Part shown: positions 14,023 through 14,853 of the stretch, piece by piece | Layout of the letters: each line of letters opens with the position of its first letter | Position numbering within the stretch: position 1 is the first letter of the stretch | Source of the DNA: Methanobrevibacter sp. | GTDB lineage: Archaea > Methanobacteriota > Methanobacteria > Methanobacteriales > Methanobacteriaceae | Length of the DNA: 14,853 nt | Reading direction: 5' to 3' | Assembly (NCBI GenBank): GCA_017652345.1 | Contig: JAGCBE010000238.1 | Location: forward strand, 1 to 14,853 | Notes under the pieces: generated by a model | Seen by the model: the letters and a program-made list of their open reading frames with translations, nothing else | Databases searched by the model: none | Told to the model about the DNA's origin: nothing | Translations under genes and position numbers: made by a program

Positions 14023-14520
14023 TTATTTCTTTTTAGTAGGAATATTTACTTCCTTTACTCTTCTTTGATACTCATTGAGGAACACTGATGCATCACCATC
14101 TGCTGTATCAACCATATCTTGTAAGATAGTGGCTACTCTATTTGCTCTTTCATAGTCAGCATTTGTAGGACTATATTGAGAACTAGAAGCAACAAATGGG
14201 TCATCATTACCCTCTTCAATAAGTCTCTCCCTCAATTTAAGAACATTGGATACATATTCTAGGTTTGTTTGATTTGGATTATTAAAGACTTTGTTCCTTA
14301 ATTCCTCAATTGATGGTTCTTCTTGTTTACTGATATCTAGAGCGACCTCTGTACCATTCACAATAGAATCTAGGAGTTTCTTATTTTCGGCTTTGAGTTG
14401 TTCATATTTAGCCTTATCAACACTATTTTGTTTAAGAGTTTTAATGGCCTCTAGGTAGTCTGGTGTTGAATCATCATCTACTACACCCGTTTCGTTAGTT
14501 AATTGTTCATCTAATAACAT
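14023..14520 (-). CDS. Scaffold-like capsid assembly protein
   Basis: The 165-aa acidic product is mostly helical, with a coiled-coil segment (AKYEQLKAENKKLLDSIV, about 37-54), a middle rich in Asn, Pro and Glu, and a short basic end (KEVNIPTKKK). Small helical acidic proteins with a basic C-terminus directly upstream of the capsid gene are usually scaffolding proteins, whose basic tail contacts the capsid shell. phi29 gp7 is shorter (98 aa). It is the first gene of the virion operon, with AAGGAG 7 nt before the ATG at 14520. Function is inferred from position and composition; no protease motif is seen, so it probably leaves the prohead intact or passively. Confidence 0.7.
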   Translation of the reverse strand: MLLDEQLTNETGVVDDDSTPDYLEAIKTLKQNSVDKAKYEQLKAENKKLLDSIVNGTEVALDISKQEEPSIEELRNKVFNNPNQTNLEYVSNVLKLRERLIEEGNDDPFVASSSQYSPTNADYERANRVATILQDMVDTADGDASVFLNEYQRRVKEVNIPTKKK

Positions 14521-14552
14521 TTCTCTTCTCCTTGTAATAACTAATTAATGAG

Positions 14553-14641
14553 AGTTGTGGGGTTGCATTTACTAGATACATCCCAACTTAAGTCATTGGT
14601 CACCTGTGGTACCTCTTCGGTCCTAATCCACTAACCAGTGA
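14553..14641 (-). ncRNA. Candidate packaging RNA or structured leader RNA
   Basis: In the minus-strand transcript, UGGUUAGUGG (14637-14628) pairs with CCAC (14609-14606) and UGACCA (14602-14597), leaving a 3-nt AGG bulge. UCA (14641-14639) pairs with UGA (14595-14593) across one mismatch. A second hairpin pairs AGUUG (14588-14584) with CAACU (14557-14553), GG with CC, and UGUAU (14580-14576) with AUGCA (14568-14564), with loop CUAGUAA. The loop CUAGU (14575-14571) can also pair with AUUAG (14627-14623) of the first element. phi29-like phages encode a packaging RNA near one genome end, built from paired ends plus two loops that join by base pairing. The sequence shows the folds; the packaging role is inference. 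Confidence 0.5.
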
Positions 14642-14693
14642 TTATGTAAGACATTAGTAAAGAACACTCTCTCACTAAATTTAGCAATTGGAT
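14641..14693 (-). promoter_or_regulatory. Predicted promoter of the virion operon
   Basis: The 26-bp motif found near 3695 recurs at 14693-14668 with 22 of 26 bases identical, including TGCTAAATTTAGTGA (14686-14672). Twenty-five bases downstream is CATAAT (14646-14641), a five-of-six match to the -10 box. No good -35 is present. The expected start, near 14634-14636, falls at the 5' side of the first hairpin of the leader RNA. A weak -10 plus a shared upstream site suggests activator dependence, as for the late promoter of phi29. Confidence 0.55.
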
Positions 14694-14712
14694 AAACTAC
14701 ATCTGGCCAGGA

Positions 14713-14853
14713 ATCTCTCTTTTCATTTACCTCTATATATCAAGGTAATACATCAAAATAGACAACCTAAGACACTTTATCTTACAGATAGTGATATTCT
14801 TCAATACCTACTTCTTTCTCACTTTAGAAGAGAAGTTAGCAAGAAAGAAAGAT
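14713..14853. repeat. Right inverted terminal repeat (141 bp)
   Basis: Exact inverted copy of 1-141. The palindrome CTGGCCAG (14703-14710) lies just inside its inner edge and has no counterpart at the left end. Read inward, the copy contains no gene; the leader and first promoter begin beyond it. Confidence 0.95.

Noticed and set aside
1..14853. The ITRs as an assembly artefact (palindromic end or chimera)
   Set aside because: The repeats end sharply at 141 bp, hold no genes, and flank a gene set of the protein-primed type, in which long perfect ITRs are expected.
14713..14853. Short peptide frame (9 codons) starting in the right ITR with AGAGGT ahead
   Set aside because: It is too short to support and lies upstream of the predicted promoter; the left copy of the ITR gives a different 29-codon frame antisense to the 47-aa gene.
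1..14853. Whole-genome TAG or TGA recoding
   Set aside because: TGA ends genes at sensible ATGA overlaps and no gene except the fibre is interrupted by TAG, so a general alternative code is not supported; only local readthrough remains possible.

Overview
The window reads as a complete, linear, protein-primed tailed-phage genome of the phi29-like (podovirus, Salasmaviridae-type) plan, only 14,853 bp long. The two ends are perfect 141-bp inverted repeats of each other (1-141 and 14713-14853), and every gene lies on the minus strand, read from the right end to the left. Low GC, strong AAGGAGG-type ribosome binding sites and use of the standard code (TGA ends three genes, two of them inside ATGA overlaps) point to a Bacillota or related host that does not read TGA as Trp. 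No integrase, tRNA, CRISPR or plasmid function is visible.

Layout in transcription order. The right ITR is followed by a noncoding leader (14521-14712). It holds a 26-bp promoter-proximal motif, a CATAAT -10 box and, starting at the predicted transcription start, two adjacent hairpins that resemble a packaging RNA in architecture. Then comes the virion operon: scaffold-like protein, major capsid protein, a GC-rich intercistronic hairpin, a very large tail-knob protein with a Gly-rich hydrophobic loop, a coiled-coil protein, portal, lower collar, a holin-like membrane protein, a collagen-like fibre and a lectin/Ig-like adhesin. The fibre and adhesin share a frame and are separated by one TAG, the only TAG terminator in the genome. 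A bidirectional terminator (3721-3746) closes the operon.

The second block starts at a promoter that repeats the 26-bp motif and encodes a 52-aa protein and an HNH nuclease. A third promoter with a structured leader (2878-3007) drives a very small family-B DNA polymerase, a basic protein that is the best terminal-protein candidate, the packaging ATPase, and a 47-aa protein that ends 3 bp before the left ITR.

How it works together: the polymerase with a terminal protein would prime at the ITRs; scaffold, capsid and portal build the prohead; the ATPase, perhaps with the leader RNA, packages DNA; collar, knob and fibres complete the tail. The most unusual points are a 332-aa PolB that appears to lack the exonuclease, TPR1 and TPR2 regions, the candidate packaging RNA at the genome end, the in-frame amber between the two adhesins, and the absence of any recognisable endolysin, SSB or early regulator.
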